Below the pieces are notes generated by a model. That model was not told where the DNA came from. It did not search any database and was given only the letters and a program-made list of their open reading frames with translations. A DNA stretch of 64,000 bases from Brachybacterium sp042666875 (lineage in GTDB: Bacteria > Actinomycetota > Actinomycetes > Actinomycetales > Dermabacteraceae): contig NZ_JBHTCX010000002.1 in NCBI RefSeq assembly GCF_042666875.1, positions 248,001 through 312,000 on the forward strand, read 5' to 3'. Both the position numbers and the translations under genes were made by a program. Below are positions 8,558 to 17,674 of the stretch, one piece after another. Each line of letters starts with the position of its first letter. Position 1 is the stretch's first letter.

Positions 8558-9508
8558 ATGACGACCAGAGCTCTCGCCACGGCGCGTGCCGCCACCGGCA
8601 GCGCCCCCGCTCGCCGCGGTGACCGCCTCCGGCGGCTGCTGACCCCGTCCCTGATCGTCGGCGCGGGACTCGTGGTGGCCATCGTGCTGTTCGGGATCAT
8701 CGGGCCGTTCGTGGTCCAGGACCCGCTGGCGGTGCACAACAGCGGCATGCAGCCGCCCAGTTCGGACCACCTGCTGGGCACCACCCAGACCGGTCAGGAC
8801 GTGCTCGCCCAGCTCGCCCACGCCACCCGCGGCTCCCTGATCGTGGGGGTGCTGGTGGCGGCGCTGGCGCTGTTCCTCTCGGCGTTCTTCGGCATCCTCG
8901 GCGGGTATCTGGGCGGCTGGATCGACGAGTTCTTCTCGCTGTTCACCAACGTGGTGCTGATCCTGCCGGGGCTGCCGCTGATGATCGTGATCGGCTCCTA
9001 CGTCCAGCAGCGCGGGCTGGTGCTGATCTCGGTGATCCTCGCGATCACGTCGTGGGCGGCCGCGGCGCGCGTGCTGCGCTCCCAGACCCTCTCGATCCGC
9101 ACCCGCGACTATGTCTACGCCGCGCGCATCGCGGGGGAGAGGCCCTGGCGCATCATCTCGGTGGAGATCCTGCCGAACCTGCTGCCGGTGATGTCCAGCG
9201 GCTTCGTCTTCGCCCTGATCACCGCGATCCTCGGGGAGGCAGGGCTGAGCTTCATCGGCCTCGGAGTGGTGGGCACGCAGACCTGGGGCTCGATGCTCTA
9301 CTACGCCCAGAACGGCCAGGCGCTCACCCTGGGCGGCTGGTGGTGGTTCGTCCCGCCGGGCCTGCTGATCGCCGCCCTCGGGGCCGGGCTGTCGCTGGTG
9401 AATTTCTCCATCGACACCATCATCAACCCGCGGCTCAAGCTCGCCCCGAAGGCGATGAAGCAGGTCAGGGCCGCGGAGAAGGCCGATCACGACGGAGCTG
9501 ACGCATGA
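8558..9508 (+). CDS. ABC transporter permease, DppC/OppC type
   Basis: A 316-residue permease with the DppC/OppC layout: a cytoplasmic N-terminus, a membrane segment at LIVGAGLVVAIVLFGIIGPFV, the extracellular HLLGTTQTGQDVLAQ motif in place of the common GTDxxGRD, and a C-terminal five-helix core with the EAA loop at YVYAARIAGERPWRI. It pairs with the preceding DppB-type subunit to form the channel. Its end overlaps the following ATPase start by four bases (ATGA), indicating translational coupling. Predicted substrate: manno-oligosaccharides. Confidence 0.92.
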   Translation: MTTRALATARAATGSAPARRGDRLRRLLTPSLIVGAGLVVAIVLFGIIGPFVVQDPLAVHNSGMQPPSSDHLLGTTQTGQDVLAQLAHATRGSLIVGVLVAALALFLSAFFGILGGYLGGWIDEFFSLFTNVVLILPGLPLMIVIGSYVQQRGLVLISVILAITSWAAAARVLRSQTLSIRTRDYVYAARIAGERPWRIISVEILPNLLPVMSSGFVFALITAILGEAGLSFIGLGVVGTQTWGSMLYYAQNGQALTLGGWWWFVPPGLLIAALGAGLSLVNFSIDTIINPRLKLAPKAMKQVRAAEKADHDGADA

Positions 9509-10503
9509 GCACCGAGACAACCGAGCTCTCTGCAGGGTTCGAGGAGGAGCGCTCCGGCTCACCGGTGCGAGAGGAACCGGTGCTGACGGTCGAGGGCCTC
9601 GACGTGGTCTACGAGGTTGAGGAGCCGGTTCACGCCGTCCAGGGTGCTTCGTTCGTCCTGCACCGCGGCGAGATCCTGGGGCTGGCAGGGGAGTCGGGCT
9701 GCGGGAAGACGACTCTGGCCTACGGACTCAATCAGCTGCACCGGCCGCCGGCGCGGATCACCGGCGGTTCGGTGACCTTCCACGACCACGTCACCGGGGA
9801 GGACGTCGACGTGCTCGCGCTGGAGGGGAAGAGCCTGCGAGCCTTCCGCTGGTCGAAGGTGGCGATGGTGTTCCAGGGCGCGATGAACTCGCTGAACCCT
9901 GTGCTGAGCGTGCGGACGCAGCTGGGCGACGTGTTCACCACGCACCGTCCGCACATGACGAAGCGGCAGCGCCTGGAGCGCAGCGAGGAGCTGCTCGAGC
10001 TGGTGGGCGTGGACCCCGCCCGCCTCAACGCCTTCCCGCACGAGCTCTCCGGCGGCATGCGCCAGCGGGTCATGATCGCCATGGCGCTGGCGCTGGACCC
10101 CCAGCTGATGATCATGGACGAGCCGACGACGGCACTGGACGTCGTGGTCCAGCGGGAGATCCTGCAGGAGGTGCTGCGGCTGCGCCAGGACCTCGGCTTC
10201 GCGGTCGTGTTCATCACCCACGACCTGCCGATGCTGCTGGAGGTCTCCGATCGCATCGCCGTGATGCGCTCGGGGAAGATCGTGGAGCTGGAGACCGCCG
10301 AGAACCTGTACTTCGAGCCGAAGGCCGCCTACACGCGCAAACTCCTGGGCTCCTTCCCCTCCCTCACGGGGAGCACCGGGGACTTCGTCCGCGCCGGCTT
10401 CGGCGGGCCCGGGCAGGAACCCGCCGGTCAGGAGCCCGCCGGGACGGATCCTGCCGAGGCGGGAACGGGCACGCACACCGACGGATCACAGGAGGCACGA
10501 TGA
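9505..10503 (+). CDS. ABC transporter ATP-binding protein, DppD/OppD type
   Basis: A 332-residue ATPase. Walker A is GESGCGKTT (residues 62-70), the ABC signature LSGGMRQR begins at residue 181, Walker B is LMIMDEP (201-207), and the switch His is in FITHDLPML. The C-terminal extension after residue 270 contains the oligopeptide-transporter region (YTRKLLGSFPSL), followed by a Gly/Pro/Glu-rich tail of about 50 residues with a repeated GQEPAG motif. It would form the nucleotide-binding heterodimer with the next gene, which it overlaps by four bases. Confidence 0.92.
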   Translation: MSTETTELSAGFEEERSGSPVREEPVLTVEGLDVVYEVEEPVHAVQGASFVLHRGEILGLAGESGCGKTTLAYGLNQLHRPPARITGGSVTFHDHVTGEDVDVLALEGKSLRAFRWSKVAMVFQGAMNSLNPVLSVRTQLGDVFTTHRPHMTKRQRLERSEELLELVGVDPARLNAFPHELSGGMRQRVMIAMALALDPQLMIMDEPTTALDVVVQREILQEVLRLRQDLGFAVVFITHDLPMLLEVSDRIAVMRSGKIVELETAENLYFEPKAAYTRKLLGSFPSLTGSTGDFVRAGFGGPGQEPAGQEPAGTDPAEAGTGTHTDGSQEAR

Positions 10504-11357
10504 CGACTCTCGCCGTCGACCAGCTCAGCAAGACCTACCGGATCCGTCAGGGCGTGCGCTTCTCCGCCCTCCGCGCGGTCCAGGAGGTCAGCTTCGAGCT
10601 CGCTCCCGGCCGTACCGTCGCCGTCGTCGGCCAGTCCGGTTCCGGCAAGTCCACCATCGCCAAGCTGATCGCGCAGCTGGAGCGCCCCAGCTCGGGGACG
10701 ATCACGCTGAACGGCCGGCCCATCGGCCGCCGGGGTCGCGCCCTGCGCGAGTACCGCGACGAGGTGCAGATGGTCTTCCAGGATCCCTTCGCCTCGCTGA
10801 ACCCCTTCCACAGCATCGGCCACCACATCGAGCGGCCCCTCCTGCTCCACGGCAAGGCCACCCGAGCGAACGTGCGCCAGCGCGTGTGCGAGCTGCTGGA
10901 CCGCGTCAACCTCTCCCCGTCGGCCGACTTCATCGACCGCAAACCGCACGAGCTCTCCGGCGGCCAGCGCCAGCGGGTGGCGATCGCCCGTGCCCTCGCC
11001 CCCGAACCCAGCGTGCTGATCGCCGACGAGCCCGTCTCGATGCTGGATGTCTCGATCCGCCTGGGGGTGCTGAACCTGCTCGCGCGGCTGCAGCGCGAGG
11101 AGAACCTCGCGATGCTCTACATAACCCACGACCTCGCGACGGCCCGCCACTTCTCGGATGAGATCCTGGTGATGTACCGCGGAGAGGTCGTCGAACGAGG
11201 GCCGGCCGACGACGTCATCCTGCGCCCGCAGGCGTCCTTCACCCGGCAGCTGCTGGTGGCCGCCCCGGAACCCGGGAACAATCCGCGGTTCCTCGCCGAG
11301 GCGGAGCGCCGCGGTGTGCCCATGCCGGACCACCTCGCCCCGTCGGAGGACGCCTGA
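10500..11357 (+). CDS. ABC transporter ATP-binding protein, DppF/OppF type
   Basis: A 285-residue ATPase with Walker A GQSGSGKST (44-52), the DppF-typical VFQDPFASLNP Q-loop, signature LSGGQRQRVAIARAL, and Walker B VLIADEPVSMLD followed by the His switch (YITHDLATA). It is the partner of the preceding DppD-type ATPase and the last subunit of the importer. The stop codon is followed directly, with no gap, by the beta-mannosidase ATG, so uptake and hydrolysis are made from one message. Confidence 0.92.
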   Translation: MTTLAVDQLSKTYRIRQGVRFSALRAVQEVSFELAPGRTVAVVGQSGSGKSTIAKLIAQLERPSSGTITLNGRPIGRRGRALREYRDEVQMVFQDPFASLNPFHSIGHHIERPLLLHGKATRANVRQRVCELLDRVNLSPSADFIDRKPHELSGGQRQRVAIARALAPEPSVLIADEPVSMLDVSIRLGVLNLLARLQREENLAMLYITHDLATARHFSDEILVMYRGEVVERGPADDVILRPQASFTRQLLVAAPEPGNNPRFLAEAERRGVPMPDHLAPSEDA

Positions 11358-13955
11358 ATGAACGAGCTCGTCGATGTCGATACCGCCGCCGCCCTCGCCG
11401 CACGCCGCCACGAGCTGCGCGGCGGCTGGACGATGACCATCACCGCCGGGCCCGCCCCGTTCGAGGCGGTCGACGTCCCCGCGATCGTGCCGGGCAGCTT
11501 CGTCACCGATCTCCACAATGCCGGCCTCATCCCCGATCCCTACGTCGACCGCCACGAGCACGAGCTGCAGTGGACGGGCGAGTGCGACGTCCTCTACCGC
11601 ACCGAGTTCGAATGGTCCGACGGGAACGGCACCGCAGCGGACCGGGTGGACCTGGTCGCAGCCAGCCTCGACACCGCCGCCACGATCATGCTCAACGGCC
11701 GGCGCATCGCCGCCGTGCAGAACCAGCACCGCTCCTGGCGCTTCGACGTCACCGACGCGCTGCGTGCGGGCCCCAACGAGCTGGAGATCCTCTTCGCCTC
11801 GCCGCTGCGCACCGCCCGCGAGAACACCGCCGTGCTCGGCGAGCTCCCCGTGGTGGGCAACGACCTGCCCTACAACGCGATCCGCAAGATGGCCTGCAAC
11901 TTCGGGTGGGACTGGGGTCCGGTGCTGGTCACCAGCGGCATCGCCGGCCCGATCGCGCTGGAGGAGTGGTCCACCGCGCGCCTGGCCGAGGTGCGCCCGC
12001 GCGTCACCGTCGAGGGAAGCTCAGGAGCGGTCTCCCTGGCCGCAGCCGTCGAGCGCGCCGACCTGCTCGATGACTCCGAGTTCGAGCTGCGCGCGCAGCT
12101 GCTGGACCCGGCCGGAACAGAGGTCGACCAGGCGATCATCCGCGAGTCGGCCGACGACGTCGATCTCGCGCTCAACGTCGCTGAGCCGCAGCTGTGGTGG
12201 CCCCGCGGCTACGGCGACCAGCCCCTGTACACGGTTCAGCTCGAGCTGCGTGACGCCGACGGAGCGGTTCTCGAGAACCGCGAGCACCGCATCGCCTTCC
12301 GCACCGCCGGGGTGGTCGAGGAGCCCGACGAGATCGGCACCTCCTTCACCGTCGTGGTCAACGGCCGCCCGATCCTCGCCAAGGGCGCCAACTGGATCCC
12401 CGAGGACTGCTTCCCCACCCGCCTGAGGGCGGCGGACTACCGCTCCCGCGTGGACGACGCCGTCGAGGCCGGGATGAACATGCTGCGCATCTGGGGCGGC
12501 GGGCTCTACGAATCCGACGTGCTCTACGACCTGTGCGACGAGGTGGGCATCCTGGTGTGGCAGGACTTCGCCACCGCCTGCGCCGCCTACTCCGAGGCCG
12601 AGCCGCTGCGCAGCGAGTTCGAGGCCGAGGCCCGCGAGAACATCGTCCGCCTGGCCTGGCATCCCTCGCTGATCCACTGGAACGGCAGCAACGAGAACGT
12701 GGAGGGCTACTACCACTGGGGCTGGAAGGAGACCCTGCCCGAAGGCACCGCCTGGGGTCTCGGCTACTACACCGAGCTGTTCCCCGCCCTGCTCGCCGAG
12801 CTCGACCCCACCCGCAGCTACACCCCCACCAGCCCCTACTCGCGGCCGCTGCCCGAGGATCCCCGCAACCCCGATCACGGGACCGTGCACAACTGGGTGG
12901 CCTGGGCCTCCGAGCAGGACAACGACTACGAGCGCTACCGCGACACCATCCCGCGGTTCTCCGCCGAGTTCGGCTATCAGGGCCCGGCGAACTACGCGAC
13001 CATCGCCCGCGCCATCACCGAACGCCCCCTGGACCCGGACTCGGAGACGATGCTCTCCCACCAGAAGGCCGTGGGCGGCCAGGACAAGCTGCGCCGCGGC
13101 ATGGCGCCGCACCTGCCTCCGGTCGAGGGGTTCGACGACTTCCACTTCGCCACCCAGTTGAACCAGGCCCGCGCGCTGACCTGCGGCATCGGCCACTACC
13201 GATCCTATTGGCCGATCTGCGGCGGCACCATCGTGTGGCAGCTGAACGACTGCTGGCCGGTCACCTCCTGGGCCGCGGTCGACGGCGACGGTCGCCGCAA
13301 GCTGCTCTGGTACGCGCTGCGCGACCTCTACGCACCGGTGCTGCTGACCATCCAGCCCGGCCAGCAGGGCCCGGCCATCAGCCTCGGCAACGACACCGAC
13401 CAGGCCCTCACCGGGCGGCTCCGGCTGCGACGCCAGGATTACGAGGGCACCGTGCTCGCCGAGGACAGCCTCGACGTGCGGGTCGAGGCCCGTTCAGCGG
13501 CCACCCTGCCCGTTCCGGCGCTGCTGGCGAGCCCCGGGGACGCCGCCCGCGAGGTGCTCGTCGTGGAGTTCGACAGCTCGAGCGAGGAGCCCGACGGGTC
13601 GGCGACGGCTGCGGGGGCGGCCCCCTCCGCCCCGGTGCGCACGGTGCATTTCTTCGCGGAGGACCGTGACTCCGCGCTGGCCGACGGCGCGTTCACCGCC
13701 TCGGCCGCGACGACGGAGGACGGCGTGGCGATCACCGTCAGGGCGACCGGGACCGTCCGCGACCTGTGTGTCCTGGCCGACAAGGTCGATCCGGCCGCCG
13801 ACGTCGACCGCCAGCTGACCACCCTGCTGCCGGGAGAGAGCGCCGTCGTGCGCGTGCGCACGAACTCGACGGCCGACCCGCAGGCATTCCTGGCCGAGGA
13901 CGTGCTGCTGACCGCCAACGACCTGGTGGCGCGGGCGCGTTCGCGCGCCGTCTGA
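11358..13955 (+). CDS. GH2 beta-mannosidase
   Basis: An 865-residue glycoside hydrolase family 2 enzyme without a signal peptide, so it acts in the cytoplasm on imported sugars. Order of domains: N-terminal sugar-binding jelly roll (about 1-190; CNFGWDWGPV is a beta-mannosidase hallmark), Ig-like domain, TIM barrel (about 310-690) and C-terminal beta domains. The general acid/base is Glu446 in NGSNENVEG and the nucleophile is Glu537 in SAEFGYQG; MLRIWGGGLYE and the WQLNDCWPVTSW barrel strand also match. It removes mannose from the non-reducing end of beta-1,4-manno-oligosaccharides. It ends the importer operon and is followed after 23 bases by a LacI-like sensor gene. Confidence 0.95.
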   Translation: MNELVDVDTAAALAARRHELRGGWTMTITAGPAPFEAVDVPAIVPGSFVTDLHNAGLIPDPYVDRHEHELQWTGECDVLYRTEFEWSDGNGTAADRVDLVAASLDTAATIMLNGRRIAAVQNQHRSWRFDVTDALRAGPNELEILFASPLRTARENTAVLGELPVVGNDLPYNAIRKMACNFGWDWGPVLVTSGIAGPIALEEWSTARLAEVRPRVTVEGSSGAVSLAAAVERADLLDDSEFELRAQLLDPAGTEVDQAIIRESADDVDLALNVAEPQLWWPRGYGDQPLYTVQLELRDADGAVLENREHRIAFRTAGVVEEPDEIGTSFTVVVNGRPILAKGANWIPEDCFPTRLRAADYRSRVDDAVEAGMNMLRIWGGGLYESDVLYDLCDEVGILVWQDFATACAAYSEAEPLRSEFEAEARENIVRLAWHPSLIHWNGSNENVEGYYHWGWKETLPEGTAWGLGYYTELFPALLAELDPTRSYTPTSPYSRPLPEDPRNPDHGTVHNWVAWASEQDNDYERYRDTIPRFSAEFGYQGPANYATIARAITERPLDPDSETMLSHQKAVGGQDKLRRGMAPHLPPVEGFDDFHFATQLNQARALTCGIGHYRSYWPICGGTIVWQLNDCWPVTSWAAVDGDGRRKLLWYALRDLYAPVLLTIQPGQQGPAISLGNDTDQALTGRLRLRRQDYEGTVLAEDSLDVRVEARSAATLPVPALLASPGDAAREVLVVEFDSSSEEPDGSATAAGAAPSAPVRTVHFFAEDRDSALADGAFTASAATTEDGVAITVRATGTVRDLCVLADKVDPAADVDRQLTTLLPGESAVVRVRTNSTADPQAFLAEDVLLTANDLVARARSRAV

Positions 13956-13978
13956 GCATCGGCGCGCGGAGGGGGAGC

Positions 13979-14815
13979 ATGGGCACCATCGGCATCGCGA
14001 TCCCCGAATCCGTGTGGTCGGCGAGGTCCGAGCAGTTCTACACCCAGGTGCTGCAGGGGCTGGAGGACACGGTGGTCCCTCTCGGACACACCGTCCTCAG
14101 CCGCGTGTGCCGCAGCGTCGACGAGGAGATCGAGGCGCTGCGGCGATGGGCCGAGCGGCCCCTGGCCGACGTGGTGATCCTCAAGGACCTCCACGTGGAC
14201 GATCCGCGACCGTCGGCCGCCCGGGAGCTCGATCTGCCGTTCATCGTGATCGGCGACGAACGCCAGCGCCGGATCTCCTCGAGCGTGACCATGGACAACG
14301 GCGGCACCATGCGGCGGCTGCTCCAGGACCTGCGCGAGCTCGGCCACGAGGCGATCGCCCACGTGGGCGGGCCGTCGAACCTGCTGCACAGCGCGTGGAG
14401 GCGCGAGGCCTACGAGGCCTTCGTGCGCGAGCACGGCATGGCGATGCTCGCGGCCGACGGGGACTACGGCGCGGCCAGCGGCGCCGAGTGCGTCCGGACC
14501 CTGCTGTCCGGATCCCTCCGGCCGACGGTGATCGTCCACGACAACGACGCCATGGCCATCGCCGGCTGCGACCGGGCGGTCGCGATGGGTGTCGCCGTCC
14601 CGCAGGACGTCTCCATCGTGGCCTGGGACGATTCTCCGGCGTGCCAGACCCATGACCCGCCGCTCGCGGTGATCGACCGCCAGCCGCATCAGCTGGGGGT
14701 GGATCTCGGGCGGGCTGCGACCTCGCTTCTGGCGGATCCGGCCCGACCCGTCCACCTCACGCAGGATGTGCCGCGGCTGCTCCCGCGGGGAACCGTGGCG
14801 CCACGACGCGGCTGA
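13979..14815 (+). CDS. LacI-type effector-binding protein without DNA-binding domain
   Basis: A 278-residue protein that matches only the periplasmic-binding-like core of LacI/GalR regulators: TIGIAIPESVWS, a long subdomain, IAHVGGPSN, TVIVHDNDAMAIAGC and the DVSIVAWDDSPACQT/DRQPHQLGVDLG end. The N-terminal helix-turn-helix and hinge (about 55 residues) are absent. The frame is open further upstream (to 13766), but that part is antisense-free overlap with the beta-mannosidase end and shows no HTH. The ATG has a strong GGAGGGGGA ribosome-binding site. No signal peptide. It may be a decayed regulator or a stand-alone cytoplasmic sugar sensor; context suggests a mannose-related ligand. Confidence 0.78.
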   Translation: MGTIGIAIPESVWSARSEQFYTQVLQGLEDTVVPLGHTVLSRVCRSVDEEIEALRRWAERPLADVVILKDLHVDDPRPSAARELDLPFIVIGDERQRRISSSVTMDNGGTMRRLLQDLRELGHEAIAHVGGPSNLLHSAWRREAYEAFVREHGMAMLAADGDYGAASGAECVRTLLSGSLRPTVIVHDNDAMAIAGCDRAVAMGVAVPQDVSIVAWDDSPACQTHDPPLAVIDRQPHQLGVDLGRAATSLLADPARPVHLTQDVPRLLPRGTVAPRRG

Positions 14816-14943
14816 CGGTGTTCATCGGCGGTGCCGGTGCGCGCCGTGGACGCCGTCGCTCAGCGCGGGCGCTCAGCGCCGGCGCGAGGTCACGGTTCTG
14901 AGAACCCGGCCCCCGCGAGCGCCGGCTCGGGAGACCATGAAGC

Positions 14944-15627
14944 ATGATCTTCGATCTCGATCCCCTCGAGCTCCTCGCCTCGGCCCTGACGGCCGTGGCC
15001 CTGGCCGTGCCGATCGCCTTCCTCCTCGCCGCGAGCGTCGTCGCGGCGCCGCGCCGGATGTGGAGCGGTGCCGGGCTCGGCCTGGGAGCCAGCCTGCTGG
15101 TGGGAGTGATCATCGCGGGAGCGGCGAGCTTCGTGGGCCGCGGGGGACTGATCGGGACCCTCACCGGCGTGGGGATCGTCCTGGGAATGCTGTGCGCGCT
15201 GGCCACCGCGGTGCTGGTCGTGCTGCGGCGCGACGGCTCGGCGCTCGGGGCGGGCCTGGGCATCGCCGCCTGCGTGCTGATCGGGCTCAGCGATCCCAGC
15301 CGGATCCTTCCCGCCTTCTTCGGGATCTCCTCCTCCGAAGTCATCGCACTCGCCGCCGTCGTCATCGAAGCCATGGCCGTGGTGGCCCTCGCATCTGCTC
15401 TGGTGGCACTCGGCGCGCGGGTCCGGGCGCTCCAGGTCGGCACCGCCTGTGCCGCCGCTGTGGCGGGCGTGCTGACCCTCGCCGCGATGATCGTCGGCGG
15501 AGTGCCCGGCACCTCGCGGTCGCCCCTGCTGAGCGTCCTCGTCATCGCCTTCGCCGTCGGCAGCATCGCCGGCGGCGTGCTCGAGGCGCGTCACTCGCGC
15601 GAAGCCGACGCGACGGTGGAGGGGTGA
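14944..15627 (+). CDS. Hypothetical membrane protein (about 7 segments)
   Basis: A 227-residue, very hydrophobic protein rich in Ala, Gly, Val and Leu. Seven or so membrane segments are visible, from LLASALTAVALAVPIAFLLA to LLSVLVIAFAVGSIAGGVLE, with short loops and a polar C-terminus (ARHSREADATVEG). I do not recognise the family. GGGAGA lies about 11 bases before the ATG. It is followed after 46 bases by a second membrane protein on the same strand, and the two probably form a transcription unit. Upstream bases 14816-14943 hold a GGCGCT-C-AGCGCC palindrome that could end transcription from the mannoside operon. Confidence 0.6.
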   Translation: MIFDLDPLELLASALTAVALAVPIAFLLAASVVAAPRRMWSGAGLGLGASLLVGVIIAGAASFVGRGGLIGTLTGVGIVLGMLCALATAVLVVLRRDGSALGAGLGIAACVLIGLSDPSRILPAFFGISSSEVIALAAVVIEAMAVVALASALVALGARVRALQVGTACAAAVAGVLTLAAMIVGGVPGTSRSPLLSVLVIAFAVGSIAGGVLEARHSREADATVEG

Positions 15628-15673
15628 GGGGCGCGGACCTCGCGGGGGACTCCTCGCCGAGGCTGGTGCACCG

Positions 15674-16486
15674 GTGAAACGTGTGTCGCTTGCGCTGCGC
15701 TCGCTGGAGTACGGCATCCAGCACGACATCGCCCACCTGCTGCTGATCGCGCTCCCGCTGGGTGCCCTGCTCCTCGTCATCCCGGCGAAGAGCCGACGCC
15801 GAGTCGCCGTCTTCGCCGGGCTCGGCGTCCTCCTGGGACTCGGCACGATCGTGCTGGACAGGTCACTGTGGTGGGCCCCCTCACTGTGGGGAACCTCCGG
15901 CCAGGGGCTCTCCCCCTTCGACGTGCTGCGCCCGGGACTGCACGCGGTGATCCTTGCCGGGGCGCTCTGTGCCGTGGTGGTGGTCGTCCGGTCGTGGCAG
16001 GGAAGAGAGGCTGCCGGTAGGGTGCTGGCCCCGTCGGCCGGCCTGCTGCTCGGACTGGGCGCACCGTACGACTTCCGCACGACGGGGGAGCAGATCTTCT
16101 ATCCCGTCTTCTCCCGGATGTATACGCCGGAACAGCTCGAGGCGGCGCCCATCCGAATCACCCTGAGCAGCGTCGCCGACGACGCCTTCCATGTCGCCGT
16201 ATGGACGCTCGCCACGACGGTGGTGGTGCTCGTCCTCGTGGTGTTCGGCCGGCGATCCGGCGCCGTCGCCGTGGGTGCTGCCCTCGGCGCGGTGGTCAGC
16301 GCCGTGCTCGCCGGGGGCGAGCTCGTCGTGGACATCCTCGTGAGGGCATTGGCGCTTATGGGCCGACCGGGCGTCTGGTTCCATGTTCCGTCGGACCAGA
16401 TCATCACCGCGTGTGTGGCCGCGATCGTGCTGGGGATCGTGGCGGCGCTGCTCTCCTCGCGAGTGCCGCGTCCCCGGATCCGGTGA
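15674..16486 (+). CDS. Hypothetical membrane protein
   Basis: A 270-residue protein with about seven hydrophobic segments: HLLLIALPLGALLLVI, AVFAGLGVLLGLGTIVL, LHAVILAGALCAVVVVV, LAPSAGLLLGLGAPYDF, VWTLATTVVVLVLVVF, GAALGAVVSAVLAG and CVAAIVLGIVAALLSS. Polar loops contain SLWWAPSLWG and TTGEQIFYPVFSRMYTPEQ. No known family was recognised. It is convergent with the LCP-family gene, only 36 bases separating the two stop codons. Confidence 0.6.
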   Translation: MKRVSLALRSLEYGIQHDIAHLLLIALPLGALLLVIPAKSRRRVAVFAGLGVLLGLGTIVLDRSLWWAPSLWGTSGQGLSPFDVLRPGLHAVILAGALCAVVVVVRSWQGREAAGRVLAPSAGLLLGLGAPYDFRTTGEQIFYPVFSRMYTPEQLEAAPIRITLSSVADDAFHVAVWTLATTVVVLVLVVFGRRSGAVAVGAALGAVVSAVLAGGELVVDILVRALALMGRPGVWFHVPSDQIITACVAAIVLGIVAALLSSRVPRPRIR

Positions 16487-16522
16487 GCGGAATGCGTGTC
16501 GTGGGGCGCTGATGCCCGTTGC

Positions 16523-17545
16523 TCACGCCTGCGCCGGCAGCGGAACGTCCTCGGTCAGTGAGGTGAAGACGTCCTCGGCATCAGCCGAGGGGACGACACG
16601 GTTCGGGTCACCCGGAGCCGGCTCCCACGGCATCGTGACGATGGTGATGTCGTCCTGGTCCACGTGCGAGACGCGTGTGGCGAGGGTGGCCAGTGCTCTG
16701 ACCGACCCGAGATCGTCGTCGACGGTGAGGGAGGCGATCACGGCGTCCAGGAAGGAGTACAACCGGTCCGGACGGTTCAGCACCCCGTCGTGACGCACCG
16801 TGTTCGCGATCGCGTCGATGACCTCCTTCTGGTGATCCAAGCGCGCGATGTCGCTGCCATCGCCCACGGCGTGCCGGGTGCGAGCCCAGGCCAGTGCCTG
16901 GTAGCCGTCCAGGACCTGATCACCCTGCGGGAGATCCAGATCGGCGAAGGGATCCTGCAACGTCTCCTCGAGGTGGACCGGGATGCCGCCGAGGGCGTCG
17001 ATGATGTCCGCGAACCCATCGAAGTCGACCTCGACGAAGTGGTCGATGCCGACCCCGGTGAGCTCCTCGGCGGCGCGCACCGAGCACGCCGGGCCGTAGT
17101 TCAGCGCAGAGTTGATCATGCCGCGCCTGCTCGGCGCCTCGCCGCGCCCGGCGTCAGCACAGGCCGGCAGCTCGAGCACGGTGTCACGCGGGATCTGGAC
17201 CACGTCGATCCGATCGTCGTCCTCGGCCAGGTGGACCACCATCAGCGAGTCGGAGCGCTTGCTGCCGTCACCCTGCTCGAAGTTCCCACTGGTCAGATCC
17301 CGACTGTCTGATCCGAGGACCAGGATGTTCATCCCGTCGGTCGGGAGGGGATCGGCCTCGTCGGTCCCGGCTCGCAGCGGAGCCGTCTCGAGGCTGCCCT
17401 GCAGGCGCATCGCCGGGATCATCACGCCGGCCAGGACGGCGACCGCCAGGAGCGCACCGGTGACCAGGAGAGTGCGGCGCAGGCGCACCTTCCGCCGCGG
17501 TGACATCGCGCGATGCCGCCCGCGCGGCCGCTGCACAGAACTCAT
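16523..17545 (-). CDS. LytR-CpsA-Psr (LCP) family cell-wall glycopolymer ligase
   Basis: A 340-residue protein: short basic N-terminus (RGRHRAMSPRRKVRLRR), one membrane anchor (LLVTGALLAVAVLAGVMI), then an extracellular LCP domain. Family residues are visible: the Asp/Arg pair in GSDSRD, RSDSLMVVHL, the pyrophosphate-binding QIPRDTVLEL and the later ALAWARTRHAVGDGSDIAR segment. LCP enzymes transfer teichoic-acid- or arabinogalactan-like polymers from lipid carriers to peptidoglycan. The chosen ATG has AGGAG 8 bases upstream; an upstream in-frame ATG (17644) lacks one. Expected to work at the outer face of the membrane. Confidence 0.87.
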   Translation of the reverse strand: MSSVQRPRGRHRAMSPRRKVRLRRTLLVTGALLAVAVLAGVMIPAMRLQGSLETAPLRAGTDEADPLPTDGMNILVLGSDSRDLTSGNFEQGDGSKRSDSLMVVHLAEDDDRIDVVQIPRDTVLELPACADAGRGEAPSRRGMINSALNYGPACSVRAAEELTGVGIDHFVEVDFDGFADIIDALGGIPVHLEETLQDPFADLDLPQGDQVLDGYQALAWARTRHAVGDGSDIARLDHQKEVIDAIANTVRHDGVLNRPDRLYSFLDAVIASLTVDDDLGSVRALATLATRVSHVDQDDITIVTMPWEPAPGDPNRVVPSADAEDVFTSLTEDVPLPAQA

Positions 17546-17674
17546 GAGCACCTCTCCTTCACCCGACCCGGTGGCGGCCTGCCCGTACCGGCGCGGCATA
17601 GTATGCGGCCCGGAGCTGGGCACTTCGTCATCAAGACGTTCCATGCTGCGTGGCCGGGCATCCTCGTGCCGTCG

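Noticed and set aside
5830..9562. Long minus-strand open frames over the first ABC operon
   Set aside because: Shadow frames opposite clearly conserved binding-protein and permease genes.
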